DNA of 64,000 nucleotides from an uncultured Collinsella sp. Lineage in GTDB: Bacteria; Actinomycetota; Coriobacteriia; Coriobacteriales; Coriobacteriaceae. Below the pieces are notes generated by a model. It was given only the letters and a program-made list of their open reading frames with translations, had not been told where the DNA came from and searched no databases. The stretch spans positions 9,718 to 73,717 of the forward strand of contig CAMQJB010000004.1 in NCBI GenBank assembly GCA_947002045.1, read 5' to 3'. The translations under genes and the position numbers were made by a program. Shown here piece by piece: positions 18,801 to 26,352 of the stretch (its first letter is position 1; the number at the start of each line of letters is the position of its first letter).

Positions 18801-20056
18801 TTGGTGCCAGAGCACTGCCACTGGAAGTTGAGCTTGTTCGCGTCGATAAACGTCGAGGCGCCCTTTTCCTTGGCGCGCACCTGAGCGGTATCGCCCACCG
18901 CAAACACGGAATTATTATTCTTGGGATTGATAAGCGATACGGCATAGATGTCCACCGCACCGGCCTGTTTGACCTTGCTGGAAGTGGTCTTGTTCACCGT
19001 GTTGACGCCAGCGGTGGCCTCGACTCTGACGTACTTGCCCTCGAGGTCGTCGGTCAGCGTGAGCGCGGCGCCCGTCGCGCCCTCGATCTTGGTAAAGCCC
19101 GAGTACTGCGAGGTGGATGCGAACCACGTGTAGGTAACCTTGGCGTCGGCAGGGGCTTGCTGATAATAGCTTATGTACGGAGTCGCCGTCAGGGTATCGC
19201 CTATGTTCGGCGTGTCGCTACTCAGCTTGACGCTGTTAAGCTCCATCTGGCCGGCGCCCAGCACGGGACCGGGGATGTAATTAGCGTTGATGCCCGAGCC
19301 GTACGCAGCGGGACCATAGTAGTCCTTGCCGTCTGCCGTAACCTTGCAGATGAAGTACTTGCCCACCATAGCGTCGGTAACGGTGAGCGACTGCTCGTGG
19401 CCTACGACCTCGGTGTAGTCGGCGACATTGCTGCTGTGCCTGGTCGTGCCGGCGAGCCAGGTATAGGTCCAGGTGCCGGGATTGGCAACGGACTCAGTCG
19501 AAGTGCCGTACCAGTCGTCCTCGACCTCATCGTACATATTTGCCCAGAGTGTGTCGCCCGCGCTGAGCGCACCAGACTTCGTGGAATACGAGTTGTCCTT
19601 ATCCTTGGCGTCCTGGATATAGACCTTTGCCTCACCGGAAAGCGTTGTGTCGGATGCGGCGGCAACGGCGTTCTTCTGCTCCGAAGCAACAGGCACCGCG
19701 GGAGAGTTCTCGGACTCAGTCGCGTTGTCTGCGGCGGTGTCATCGCCATTCGCGGCACTCGCATTTGCACCCTGATCTGCGCTGACACCATCGGCAGCAG
19801 CGCTCACCGCCGCACTGTTCGCGTCGGCGCCGGCAACAGCGCCCTCGTCTGTCGCCGTGCCCTCGCCGCCCGTCGTAGCCTGAGCCACGGCCTCGGCAAT
19901 GCCCTCGGCGCCCTCGGCCCAAAGTTGCGCCGGCGTGGTGCCAAAAGCCATGGCAAAAGCCAGGAACGCCACCAGACCGCGCTTGGCTACGCCACGGGCA
20001 ATCGCTCCATGGCGACGCCACGAGGCGCGCTGGCACTCGTCCTCAAACATATCCAT
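12869..20056 (-). CDS. giant cell-surface protein with Ig-like, DUF4430 and propeller domains
   Basis: About 2,395 residues from ATG 20056 (AGGAG 5 bp upstream). In order: signal peptide after a basic stretch (about 12-48, ending PAQLWAEG); Ala/Asp-rich spacer; about eight Ig-like repeats (about 140-915) of the form TYTW-GATG-LTLTDALVGKYLKCKV; further beta domains (about 920-1400); three DUF4430 modules (about 1405-1525, 1540-1650, 1655-1762), each ending with a YW-FFVNG and AGD-VW-Y pair; a PQQ-like beta-propeller (about 1800-2190); one InlB-type repeat (GYTFAGWYTDEACTEAYDF, about 2200-2252); a Gly/Lys/Asp/Ser linker; and a final helix (FNPLAIAGVAAGVIGLAVIG) with KRR. No LPxTG motif is present, so it is held by the membrane helix. 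The cobalamin riboswitch upstream and the coupled DUF4430 gene suggest corrinoid capture. Confidence 0.9.
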   Translation of the reverse strand: MDMFEDECQRASWRRHGAIARGVAKRGLVAFLAFAMAFGTTPAQLWAEGAEGIAEAVAQATTGGEGTATDEGAVAGADANSAAVSAAADGVSADQGANASAANGDDTAADNATESENSPAVPVASEQKNAVAAASDTTLSGEAKVYIQDAKDKDNSYSTKSGALSAGDTLWANMYDEVEDDWYGTSTESVANPGTWTYTWLAGTTRHSSNVADYTEVVGHEQSLTVTDAMVGKYFICKVTADGKDYYGPAAYGSGINANYIPGPVLGAGQMELNSVKLSSDTPNIGDTLTATPYISYYQQAPADAKVTYTWFASTSQYSGFTKIEGATGAALTLTDDLEGKYVRVEATAGVNTVNKTTSSKVKQAGAVDIYAVSLINPKNNNSVFAVGDTAQVRAKEKGASTFIDANKLNFQWQCSGTKSGKYTDIAGATGETLELTDALGGKYLKCKVSSKIGSSSMTNSTVALVAAAGSINVSSVTMSPTSGKVEVGSTITATAKAGSTDVTTDSHVTWQWYKGTAKYASSCNTPIEGETGNTLTVTAALKGYYVVAKANGGYGEEKPYYAAGPVSVAGQVELYDVQFEGSPATNGVHVGDKLKTKVRKKDGSKYSYIDRTDNVTYQWQYANSSSSFDSDYTDIPGATEATYTVDAAYAGKYLRVKVTSENTVFSTQKKSSSGGTQSVAPLGPVTLKGQYKLAGIELADKNVTLSVGSKITPSVQVPGPWSGSTKDVPDDADLTMAWYASENGTDWTELTDGVDTTDGSLTITDALVGKKIKVTASALDNTVEWVSPDSVTAAGEYNLLRVTTTPQINSDTTHLVSGDSVKATAQAKRADGSATNGIDVTGQATVAWYAADDAKAPAADWTLLSDMSGAEATVSASAAGKYLKAVATSGSSTVELVSTNKVIAAGSLEAAVQKLNDANKQIVVDYSAKGGNVNDALKAQLADLGFTDVDVKVSEGGVLFKAEDAKATVGISDAQDKTNGDVTFFFIDPNDYTGYNIDGLRSADVAFELSRDGEKTEYYQPNKTVQVAWDEARVQQMLDDAAEQIAIGYASGDSAESVTSNLTLPYRAGSKSKFEVEWKSSDGDVIWPSGYGWDDYAGKVTRVSSDRTVTLTATVSFVSGGPSDVKGAHDFTVTVKGDPEKVAADKKALQEKVDAAFTYDNIKYSGTDAVANKDGLTADLQMPRTSTLNIDGKYYKVEYSASTDDITFNGYKGTVYQPLPGKEAAKTKITLTVTDKSNAEVTASKTLDFAISPQDQGELDAELSLMEKAKAGYAAAILNGQDANAVSADMHAFQKAYLDADGNLAWSYNKTTTDSTSLGIVPEDLPGYDAMSGQDWRLFKSSNSSIVSAENLKVTQPQYNTKVVVSSRLTSEKYARYAERYPDNATYAKLANQDVSATLTVVGTSGQNSPEVTATCSVIGVDAKGKQQTWAAASQYTLKNGSTAADLSEELFKQAGLKADYDPNGSWGWVLNSITSPFDADRTLAYDHATGAYWQLFINGVAASVGAGNYKLEAGDSVVWCYSKYGDAAPTDQLSVSCTVVGQDASGAQQTWAQPTTSLVEEGATAADLSEQVFKQVGIGADTGTGSYGWFLNSLTSPFEKNVTLSTEQVNESTWKYWQFFVNGKMANVGAGNYTLKAGDEIAWVYGSDGTMPGQVSVSMEIIGKKDDKAQRWTDPSKQVFVGGTTIKDATAAYFDALGIKSEMYDQLGFWGVHSLVSPLDGTKLAGAWSYFVNGVPGSQLDSDYVLKSRDKIVWAYAAGDTVPNPDEVVVNPSAPRPTDWKSDWDGKSNAAVENVSTPTGALASSWTFDWKAYSGSAYPNASEPIVVNGNVYLAVNKRLLKIDAKSGKVLAESNLKTAVGYTSRPIYANGLVIVPLDGGAVQALTADALTTVWVTDSVSETAQSNSQLTIDGNYLYVGTVDVDYGKGTYNNGHLTRINILTGAVSWQHVNADEGYYWTGATVGDDFVLVPTSAGTVEMLSKSSGDVLGKVSVGAVVNSTCVLSADDSHAYLISRDGKLHVLAISDGDSRDADAASLITEERVVDLGLTGCACVPTTTYDGKLIVGGEVAGGSALAIIDPANNFAKTLVSSADGTALPAGGIKGAPLVSVQGEDAYVYFTVNYGESPDFVNYTSGGGVYRYKLGDAEASGVFSATGHYNFCDSPIACDAQGNLYYINDSGTLFKLNAGVKVSFSAGEGSKVDFQTTAANGSIAKPADPTREGYTFAGWYTDEACTEAYDFSVAVTADMTLYAKWIKNAVNPGGNGGSGSAGGNGGSGNAGAGSGSGNGTNGQQAGGAVAPGKKPVSSTTTTTETKDDKDSKKKSDKSGKKDKKSGKKDDKSGKSDTGSSAATTAKKSAAAPSQQSGFNPLAIAGVAAGVIGLAVIGVFVFTKRR

Positions 20057-20199
20057 TTGTCTCCTATTGTCTGAACTTGGAGCATTGCCCAGCGGCTGCC
20101 CCACGTCATCGCGCACATTGCGCTCGAGTACCCCCATCGGGGTCCCCCTTCCCTCCAGAGCCCAACGCGTACCGGCGGCATGCGCCGCGGCCGCGTACA

Positions 20200-20372
20200 A
20201 GATGGGAGGCGATCCGACTTAACCTTACCGACCCGGGCGCGCCGTCCGATCTGCGACGCGACTATCCCGGGCCAAGAGGAATTACGGTTACTGGTACAGC
20301 CGGGGACTTGCACCCCGATTCTCCCAAACGCGCAGGAAAACCGCGCATTCGTGCGTCTCCGCACTACCATCT
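20200..20372 (-). promoter_or_regulatory. cobalamin (B12) riboswitch
   Basis: On the minus strand the conserved core reads GGGAGAATCGGGGTGCAAG then TCCCCGGCTGTACC (from 20325), matching the GGGAA-CCGGTG-AA-TCCGG-GCTG-CCC core. The B12 box AAGTCGGATCGCCTCCC lies at 20204-20220 (consensus AAGTCAGGATACCTGCC). AGATGG (20367-20372) pairs with CCATCT (20200-20205) to close P1. It ends 144 nt before the giant surface-protein start. I could not resolve the expression platform; no T-tract terminator is seen, so control may be on translation. It normally turns expression down when cobalamin is plentiful. Confidence 0.88.
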
Positions 20373-20492
20373 AGGCCATCGATTATTACTGTCAGTATGG
20401 TATCACGCAAAAGGGCCCCGCACGAAGGCGAAGCCCAAGGTAAAAGCTATGGTTTGCGATAGATTAGGGCGTGGATGGATCGCTGAGCAAAA

Positions 20493-20514
20493 TGATCCGT
20501 TTTCCTCCGTCCCC
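20493..20514. repeat. partial copy of inverted-repeat family B
   Basis: 22 bases (TGATCCGTTTTCCTCCGTCC and following CC) are identical to part of the arms of the complete element at 58371-58457. Only one arm is present, 9 bp past the ubiB-like stop codon. Confidence 0.8.
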
Positions 20515-20523
20515 CAGGGGTCA

Positions 20524-22287
20524 TTAACGCTTGCCGCCGTGACTGTTGCGCCAGATCTCGCGGCCCAGCATCAGCGCCAGCACCAGCGCGCTCACGTAGC
20601 CCATAAAGCCAATGACCGGGATACCAAACACAACCGGCTCGATGCGCGCGTAGTACACCACCGACGAACCGATAAACAGACCGGCGATCACAATTGCCAT
20701 CGACATACGGTCGATAATTCCACCCAGCTGCCGCAGCGCCTTATCGCTGCTCATGATCTGCGTGTTCACCTTAAGCTGGCCGCGCGTGAGCATACGCGAC
20801 GCCAAGCCCAGATACTCGGCCGCCTCGAGCGAGCCTTTTGCCGCGCGATAGCTGCTCGCCGCAAAGTCGCGCCCCATTTCGCGGACGCGTGCATAGGTGC
20901 TCTTTTCGTTTTTGATGTGCGCTTGGATGATCTGGATCATGTTGACGTTGGGCATATACTCGGTCAGCAGACCCTCGAGTGTCACCATGCCGCGGGCGAA
21001 CATCGTCACCACGCTCGGCAGCTCAACGTCATTTTTGCGCGCCAGGTTTAGCAGCGAGGTCAAAAACTCACCGATATCCAGGTCCTTAAGATCGAGGCCC
21101 GCAAAGTCGGCTACGATAAAGTCCAAATCGGACAAAAAGGCCGAATGGTCAAGCTCGGCCGAGTCGCCGCGCGTCACGGCAAAGCGCATAAGCGAATCCT
21201 TGAGCTTGGGCACGTCGCCCTCGGCCACGGCGAAAATCATGTCCTTGACGATGCCTCGGTCATGGCTCGACATGCGCCCGACCATGCCCAGGTCAATAAA
21301 GTAGACAATGCCGTCCTTGAGGATGATGTTTCCCGCATGCGGGTCGGCATGGAAAAAGCCGTCGTCGAGCACCTGCGTCGAATAGTCCTCGACGATCGCC
21401 GAGCCGATCTTTTCCAGGTCATAGCCCTCGGCCACCAGGCGCTCGGGATCGGCAATGGAGATGCCGTCGATGTAGTCCATGACCACGACGTGTTCGGTGC
21501 AAAGGTCCAGGTAGGATTTGGGACACGAAACGCCGTGCACGCTTTTGTGGAAGTCATAGAAATCGTTGAGGTTTTTGGCCTCGGCCAAAAAGTTGGTCTC
21601 CTCGCGAAATGAGGTCCACAGCTCTTCGACCACACCGTGCAGGTCAACAAACTGATCGGTGTTGACGAACTTGGAAACGATGCGCACCACCGAACGGATG
21701 ATGTCGATGTCCTGCGCCATGACCTGTTGCGCGCCGGGGCGCTGCACCTTAACGGCTACGTCCTCGCCGGTCACCAGACGGGCGCGGTGCACCTGCGCGA
21801 GCGACGCGCTTCCGAGCGGGTTGGGGTCGATCGCGTCGAACATCTGCCCCAGGCGCTGGCCGTATTCCTCTTCCAGACAGCGGAGCACTACCTCATATGG
21901 CACCGGCTCTACGTCGGAGCGCAGGCGACGGAGCTCGTCGCAAAACCGCTGCGGCAAAATCTCGGAGCGGTTAGCCAGAATCTGCCCCATCTTGACGAAC
22001 ATGGGACCGAGCTCTTCGAGCAGACGACGCAGACGCACCGGCGTGAGGTTATCCCATACGCGGTACTTTTTGATCAGGCGAACGATCTGCCCAATGCGCT
22101 CACGACGACCTGCCGGTGTGAGCTGATACTCCTCGTCCGGCGCCATCGCGTCGGGCTCCTCGGGGACCATATCGACAGCGCGTGGCTTCTTACGAGCACC
22201 CGAGACGGCGGCCTCAACCTCATCGACAACCGCCGTCTCGTCACCCAAGGGATCTAGATTGTTGTAATCGGTGGTGGAATCTGCCAT
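20524..22287 (-). CDS. UbiB/ABC1 (AarF) family atypical kinase
   Basis: This is a 587-residue ABC1/UbiB atypical protein-kinase-like protein. The family-defining KxGQ motif is FVKMGQILANRSE (Lys99-Gln102), followed by GSASLAQVHRARL (about 159-171), VAVKVQRPG (the ATP-site lysine, about 177-185), FFHADPHAGN and YFIDLGMVGRM. Two C-terminal transmembrane helices (about 530-550, 555-575) anchor it. UbiB family members support quinone or isoprenoid-lipid biology, but their substrate is generally not established, and no quinone synthesis genes are here. It sits 8 bp after the phasin-like gene, so they form one operon. Confidence 0.92.
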   Translation of the reverse strand: MADSTTDYNNLDPLGDETAVVDEVEAAVSGARKKPRAVDMVPEEPDAMAPDEEYQLTPAGRRERIGQIVRLIKKYRVWDNLTPVRLRRLLEELGPMFVKMGQILANRSEILPQRFCDELRRLRSDVEPVPYEVVLRCLEEEYGQRLGQMFDAIDPNPLGSASLAQVHRARLVTGEDVAVKVQRPGAQQVMAQDIDIIRSVVRIVSKFVNTDQFVDLHGVVEELWTSFREETNFLAEAKNLNDFYDFHKSVHGVSCPKSYLDLCTEHVVVMDYIDGISIADPERLVAEGYDLEKIGSAIVEDYSTQVLDDGFFHADPHAGNIILKDGIVYFIDLGMVGRMSSHDRGIVKDMIFAVAEGDVPKLKDSLMRFAVTRGDSAELDHSAFLSDLDFIVADFAGLDLKDLDIGEFLTSLLNLARKNDVELPSVVTMFARGMVTLEGLLTEYMPNVNMIQIIQAHIKNEKSTYARVREMGRDFAASSYRAAKGSLEAAEYLGLASRMLTRGQLKVNTQIMSSDKALRQLGGIIDRMSMAIVIAGLFIGSSVVYYARIEPVVFGIPVIGFMGYVSALVLALMLGREIWRNSHGGKR

Positions 22288-22295
22288 CTGCGCTG

Positions 22296-22712
22296 CTACT
22301 CGGCCTCTTCGGTGTCCTCTGCATCGTCGGGCTCAACGGACTCGACGGGCACCGAAGTCACGTTGTCCTCGACCGAGTCGACGATGTCGCGCACATGGGC
22401 CAGGAAGGCCGTGCGCTCGGGGGCGGTCATAACCCGGACGCGAGCCAGGATGAGCTCGTCGAGCACGCGCTGCGCCGCAGTCTCGCCCTGCATGCCCAGG
22501 CGCTCGGTCAGGTCGGAAATGGTGCCGCCGGCCTGCTCGAACATATCGGACACGCTGCGGGCGATATCGGGGGTGCCGGCGTCCTTGCGGACCTGCTCGC
22601 CCTTAGTATTGAGGTCGTCAAGGACCTTCTTGCCGCCCTCAACGGCAACGGCAGCGGCGCCGAAGCCCACGTTGATGGCACCGTTAACAAGCTGATCGAA
22701 TTTCATAACCAT
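22296..22712 (-). CDS. phasin-like helical protein
   Basis: A 138-residue protein starting at ATG 22712 (GGAG 7 bp upstream). It is predicted to be all helical and amphipathic: an alanine/glycine-rich N-terminal segment (INVGFGAAAVAVEGGKKVLD), then charged helices, and an acidic tail (VEPDDAEDTEEAE). This resembles the phasin/PhaF-I-like group that covers lipid or polymer granules; similar small proteins accompany UbiB kinases elsewhere. No polyhydroxyalkanoate gene is nearby, so it more likely partners the UbiB-like protein at the membrane. The assignment is by style, not by a signature motif. Confidence 0.6.
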   Translation of the reverse strand: MVMKFDQLVNGAINVGFGAAAVAVEGGKKVLDDLNTKGEQVRKDAGTPDIARSVSDMFEQAGGTISDLTERLGMQGETAAQRVLDELILARVRVMTAPERTAFLAHVRDIVDSVEDNVTSVPVESVEPDDAEDTEEAE

Positions 22713-22803
22713 GGTTGGCTCCAATCATGAACAACTGCATTGGCGTTCTTGTACCCAAGATTGGGTGAACGACACAAAATCGTTTTATCGCCAAGATAGA
22801 AAT

Positions 22804-22842
22804 CGAGCGGGGCGAAGCCTTTGACGGCGTTTGTCCCGCTCG
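22804..22842 (-). terminator. weak terminator-like hairpin after the C69 dipeptidase gene
   Basis: CGAGCGGG at 22804-22811 pairs with 22835-22842 across a 23-base loop. The minus-strand tail is ATTTCTATCTT. The long loop makes it doubtful. Confidence 0.4.
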
Positions 22843-22860
22843 TTCGCCGCAAGGCCGTCT

Positions 22861-24384
22861 TTACCTTACGTTGTCATTCATCGCGAAGGAGTTCTTCATG
22901 GCACAGCTCGTGGTGTAGAGCACCTTGCCCAACAGGGCATCGGTCTCCACGCGCACGAGCTCGGCAAAGGCCTCGTTGGCGCGGGCGAGCTCGGCGGGCG
23001 CCTCGGCCTCGGGCAGCGCGGCCACGGCGGCATCGACGTCGTGGATCTGCTTGTGGCCCATGCCGCCAACTTTCTCCTGATAATCCTCGACCGCGCGACC
23101 GCACTCATGGAAGCGAACATCGGCCAAGGCACCGATCAGGCGATTTGCCCAATAGAAATTCTCGGACGTCACGCGAGCCTGCGTGTCGGCATAGTACTCG
23201 GGCATGGTCTCGACATTGGCGTACAGCGGCACGAGCGCGTTAAACGAGTTGGAGCCAAACGCCATCCACTGCACGGCGCGATACGCCGGCTGCGCATAGG
23301 GGCGCAGCTGCAGCACGGCAAGCTGGCTGTTGCGGTTGATGCCGATGGGACGATAGGCGCCGCGCGTGGCGGGCGTGCCCTTGCTGCCGTAGCAGTCGTA
23401 CTCTGTGCCCTGGTAGTGGCTCGAAAGCACGTACTTGATGTCCTCGATGGTCACCTTGCGCTCGGGCACGCGGCTCCAGGGGATGTCGTCGCTCTCGGGC
23501 GTGTAGTCGGCGTCGGGACCGTCCCACACATCGCTGGGGTTGAGGCAGCGCTGCATGTACCAGGCGCGCGGCGTGTTGTAGACGTGGTCGCTGTCGCTGT
23601 GCGAGCCAAAGGCCTCGCGCGGGTTAAAGACCGCAGCGGGACCATCGCCCTTAACGCCCAGCGTCAGATCCAGATGCCACTCGGCCATCCAGGAGCGCAG
23701 GTCGGCGGAGCACATGTGGTCGACCTGGGCGCCCTCGGCGTCGTCCAGGTCAAAGCTATCGATACCCAGCTGGTTGGGCATGGTCACGTAGGCATCATCG
23801 GGCACGCGCTTGGCGATCCAGTGGTGGCCGCCGATGGTCTCGAGCCACCAGATCTCGTCAACATCACTAAAGGCGATGCCGTTGTTCTCGTAGGTGCCGT
23901 AGCGCTCGAGCAGGTCGCCCAGGATGCGCACACCGTCGCGGGCGGACTTGGCGTACGGCAGCACCAGGGTCACCATATCCTCCTCGCCCAAACCACCGGG
24001 CTGCGCCGGAACATAGCCGTCCTCGCCCTCGTTGCCCTTGGCGGGCACGTAGTCCACGAGCGGATCGGCGCCGCGGACGCGCTCGTTGGTGGTGAGCGTC
24101 TCGGTTGCGGACATGCCAACATTGAGCTCGTTGAAGCCGGCCTCGGCCCAAATGCCATGACCCGGGACAACGTCGGGGACGCTTGTGTAACGCATGGGAT
24201 TGTCGGGCAGCTCAACGGTCAGGTGGCTCAGGACACTCGTGTAGACGCGCGGCTGCTCGTCGGGATGCACCACGCGCATGCGCTTGGGCTCAAATACCCC
24301 GTTGGACGAGTCCTCGTTGCGGGCGACCAGCGTCGACCCGTCGTAGCTCGCGTTCTTACCAACCAAAATCGTTGTGCACGGCAT
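22861..24384 (-). CDS. C69-family dipeptidase
   Basis: Family C69 (PepD-like) N-terminal-nucleophile dipeptidase of 507 residues. It opens MPCTTILVGKNASYDGS; Cys3 is the presumed nucleophile exposed by processing. Supporting blocks are STLVARNEDSSNGVFEPK, GIWAEAGFNELNVGMSATET and GIAFSDVDEIWWLETIGGHHW. The start is at the ATG of MPCTT because AAGGAGG lies 6 bp before it; an ATG two codons earlier abuts the ribosome site. There is no signal peptide, so it is cytoplasmic, where it would finish peptide degradation. Confidence 0.92.
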   Translation of the reverse strand: MPCTTILVGKNASYDGSTLVARNEDSSNGVFEPKRMRVVHPDEQPRVYTSVLSHLTVELPDNPMRYTSVPDVVPGHGIWAEAGFNELNVGMSATETLTTNERVRGADPLVDYVPAKGNEGEDGYVPAQPGGLGEEDMVTLVLPYAKSARDGVRILGDLLERYGTYENNGIAFSDVDEIWWLETIGGHHWIAKRVPDDAYVTMPNQLGIDSFDLDDAEGAQVDHMCSADLRSWMAEWHLDLTLGVKGDGPAAVFNPREAFGSHSDSDHVYNTPRAWYMQRCLNPSDVWDGPDADYTPESDDIPWSRVPERKVTIEDIKYVLSSHYQGTEYDCYGSKGTPATRGAYRPIGINRNSQLAVLQLRPYAQPAYRAVQWMAFGSNSFNALVPLYANVETMPEYYADTQARVTSENFYWANRLIGALADVRFHECGRAVEDYQEKVGGMGHKQIHDVDAAVAALPEAEAPAELARANEAFAELVRVETDALLGKVLYTTSCAMKNSFAMNDNVR

Positions 24385-24485
24385 GCGCATCCTCCTTGAG
24401 CGAAGAAATCAAACGGTAACAGTGTATCGCTTCGGCACAAATTGGGCGAAACCGCGACCTCGTCAACCCCAGTGGGCAAAAACGC

Positions 24486-25340
24486 CTATTTCGATGCGCG
24501 CTCTGCCGCCTCGATCACGTGCTTGGCGAGAATCGCCGTCGTTACAGCCCCCACGCCGCCCGGCACGGGAGTAATTGTGCCAACGATCGGTTCCGCAGCA
24601 TCAAAATCCACGTCCCCGACCAGCTTGCCAGCGGCCTCGTCCCAATTAATGCCAACATCGATGATCGTCTGGCCCTCGCGAACCGCATCCGCGCCAATCG
24701 TGCGCGCGCGTCCAACGGCCGCAACCACAATATCAGCTGCACGGCACTCAGCAGCCAAGTCGCGCGTATGCGTATGGCACGTCGTCACCGTGGCATTGCG
24801 AGCCGTAAGCATGGCGGCTACGGGACGGCCAATCACCAGCGACCGACCGACGACCGCGACCTTGGCCCCATCCAGCTCAACGCCGTAATGATCCAGCAAC
24901 GCCAACACGGCCTCGGCCGTGCAGGGAGCAAAGCCCTCGCCACGACCCGAAAGCGTGGTGAGCAGCGAGGCCGGCGTCATGGAGTCAACATCTTTGGCGG
25001 GATCGAGTGCCGCGGCAACCGCACCCTCGTCAAGCCCAGCGGGCAGCGGGCGAAACATCAGGCAGCCGTGAACAGCCAGGTCGGCATTGATGTCCTTAAT
25101 AGCCGCCATCAGCTCATCCTGCGAAACATCGGCAGGAAGCAAGACTCGGCGAGCCTCAATGCCAACCTTCTCGCAGCGCTTGAGGGCGCCGCGCTCGTAG
25201 GACAGGTCGTCCTCGCGCTCGCCCACGCGAACGATGACCAGCGTCGGCACGATGCCCTGTTCGCGCAGGGCGGCGCAGCGAGCAGCGAGTTCCTCGGTCA
25301 AAGCGCGGGCAACGGGAGCACCCTTGAGCAGCTCGGCCAT
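24486..25340 (-). CDS. folD: FolD-type methylene-tetrahydrofolate dehydrogenase lacking the usual catalytic lysine
   Basis: This 284-residue protein matches FolD (methylene-THF dehydrogenase, often also methenyl-THF cyclohydrolase): VVGRSLVIGRPVAAML, CHTHTRDL, VDVGINWDE-like IIDVGINWDEA and PVPGGVGAVTTA are present. In the active-site helix the usual Tyr-x-x-x-Lys is replaced: SYERGALKRCEKVGI places Ala52 where the catalytic lysine belongs. Similar FolD-like proteins occur next to fchA elsewhere. ATG 25340 follows GGAGGAGAGG. It starts 2 bp after the fchA stop, so they are coupled. I infer it keeps the dehydrogenase step and leaves cyclohydrolysis to FchA. Confidence 0.87.
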   Translation of the reverse strand: MAELLKGAPVARALTEELAARCAALREQGIVPTLVIVRVGEREDDLSYERGALKRCEKVGIEARRVLLPADVSQDELMAAIKDINADLAVHGCLMFRPLPAGLDEGAVAAALDPAKDVDSMTPASLLTTLSGRGEGFAPCTAEAVLALLDHYGVELDGAKVAVVGRSLVIGRPVAAMLTARNATVTTCHTHTRDLAAECRAADIVVAAVGRARTIGADAVREGQTIIDVGINWDEAAGKLVGDVDFDAAEPIVGTITPVPGGVGAVTTAILAKHVIEAAERASK

Positions 25341-25342
25341 GG

Positions 25343-25975
25343 CTATCCTCTCCTCCTTGCGGCGTCGGCAGCACGGCGCGCCAGCGCATCGGCGCGCGGC
25401 AACCACGTATCCAGCAGCTCATCGCACGCCGCCTCGAGCTCCTCGGCGCGCGCCCGGTCTTTCATAGATGTGGTGTTGGCAAAGAGCGTCAGGCTCGCAC
25501 CCTGCATGGCGGCGCGGCAGAACACGGCACCGCACGCCACGTCGGACAGCAGTTGGCGCGAGCCTTTGTCTGCCATGTCCTCGAGCAGCGCCAGTGCGCG
25601 CCCACAGGTGTCCATGATGCGATACGGCGGCATGGCGGCCACGTGCAACGCATCCTGAATCGCAACCGGTCGAGTCGGGTCCTCGCGCGGAATACCGTAT
25701 GCCCCAGACACCTGGCCGTACGCACGAACATCCTCGGCAACCAGGCCCACTAGCTCCTGCGCCAACTCGTCTGCCTGGGCAAATGCACGCGTCAAATCGC
25801 CTGCGCGATCGGCAAGCGCGGGATTGGTCGCCCCGTAGCGCGCGACCATCCCGCAAAGCGAGGCGCCCAGCGCGCCTACAAAGGCGCTTGCGCTACCGCC
25901 GCCGGGAACCGGCTCGCGCGCGGCAAGCGCCTCGGCAAAACCGCGACAAGTCTTATCCATCATCTCTTGGCTCAT
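25343..25975 (-). CDS. fchA: methenyl-tetrahydrofolate cyclohydrolase, FchA/FTCD type
   Basis: The 210-residue helical protein belongs to the formiminotransferase-cyclodeaminase C-domain family; single-domain versions are methenyl-THF cyclohydrolases (FchA). The N-terminal signature AAREPVPGGGSASAFVGALGASL is clear, as is the later DVACGAVFCRAAMQGASLTLFANTTS region. It is full length. The ATG at 25975 follows GAAGGTG. It is coupled to folD, and with fhs (37.0-38.7 kb) gives a complete formate to methylene-THF route. A cyclodeaminase role is possible but the folD neighbour favours FchA. Confidence 0.87.
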   Translation of the reverse strand: MSQEMMDKTCRGFAEALAAREPVPGGGSASAFVGALGASLCGMVARYGATNPALADRAGDLTRAFAQADELAQELVGLVAEDVRAYGQVSGAYGIPREDPTRPVAIQDALHVAAMPPYRIMDTCGRALALLEDMADKGSRQLLSDVACGAVFCRAAMQGASLTLFANTTSMKDRARAEELEAACDELLDTWLPRADALARRAADAARRRG

Positions 25976-26352
25976 ACGTATGCACCTTCAAGTCATATAG
26001 ATCGGTCGGGCGGCAACTGCCGACCAACCGCATCAAACACGTAATGATGCTAAGTCTAGCCCATAAGCACATGAGCGTCAGCACACCTGGCCATCGCGGA
26101 TTTCTATGACGAACGATAGGCGTCGGCGCCGCAAACATGGGACACATGGCCCACCTTTCGAGACTCCCGAACGGCACAAACTGGGGCATATCTATAAGTA
26201 AGGAACCCGTTGGGGCACGGCCGCGCAACGGCCACAAGCGATGAACGGAGGCATAAGCCGCACAGTGCACAGAGACATCCGCCGCCAGCGCAATCAGTAC
26301 CCCAACAGCATGCGGCGCCGTGATGTCATCGGCAGACAAGGAGGACGCCACC
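25976..26352. other. 377-bp gap before the first lipoprotein gene
   Basis: No gene seen. It contains the fchA promoter on one side and the lipoprotein promoter on the other. At 26137-26155 is a 19-base block repeated exactly upstream of the second lipoprotein gene. Confidence 0.5.
26137..26155. repeat. duplicated upstream block of the lipoprotein genes, copy 1
   Basis: ATGGGACACATGGCCCACC is identical at 27093-27111. Its central 16 bases are quasi-palindromic (TGGGACACATGGCCCA, 12 of 16 symmetric), which suits an operator as well as a relic of duplication. Confidence 0.75.

Noticed and set aside
22831..24399. 522-codon plus-strand frame opposite the C69 dipeptidase gene
   Set aside because: Covers nearly the same bases as the dipeptidase, whose N-terminal Cys and family motifs are unambiguous.
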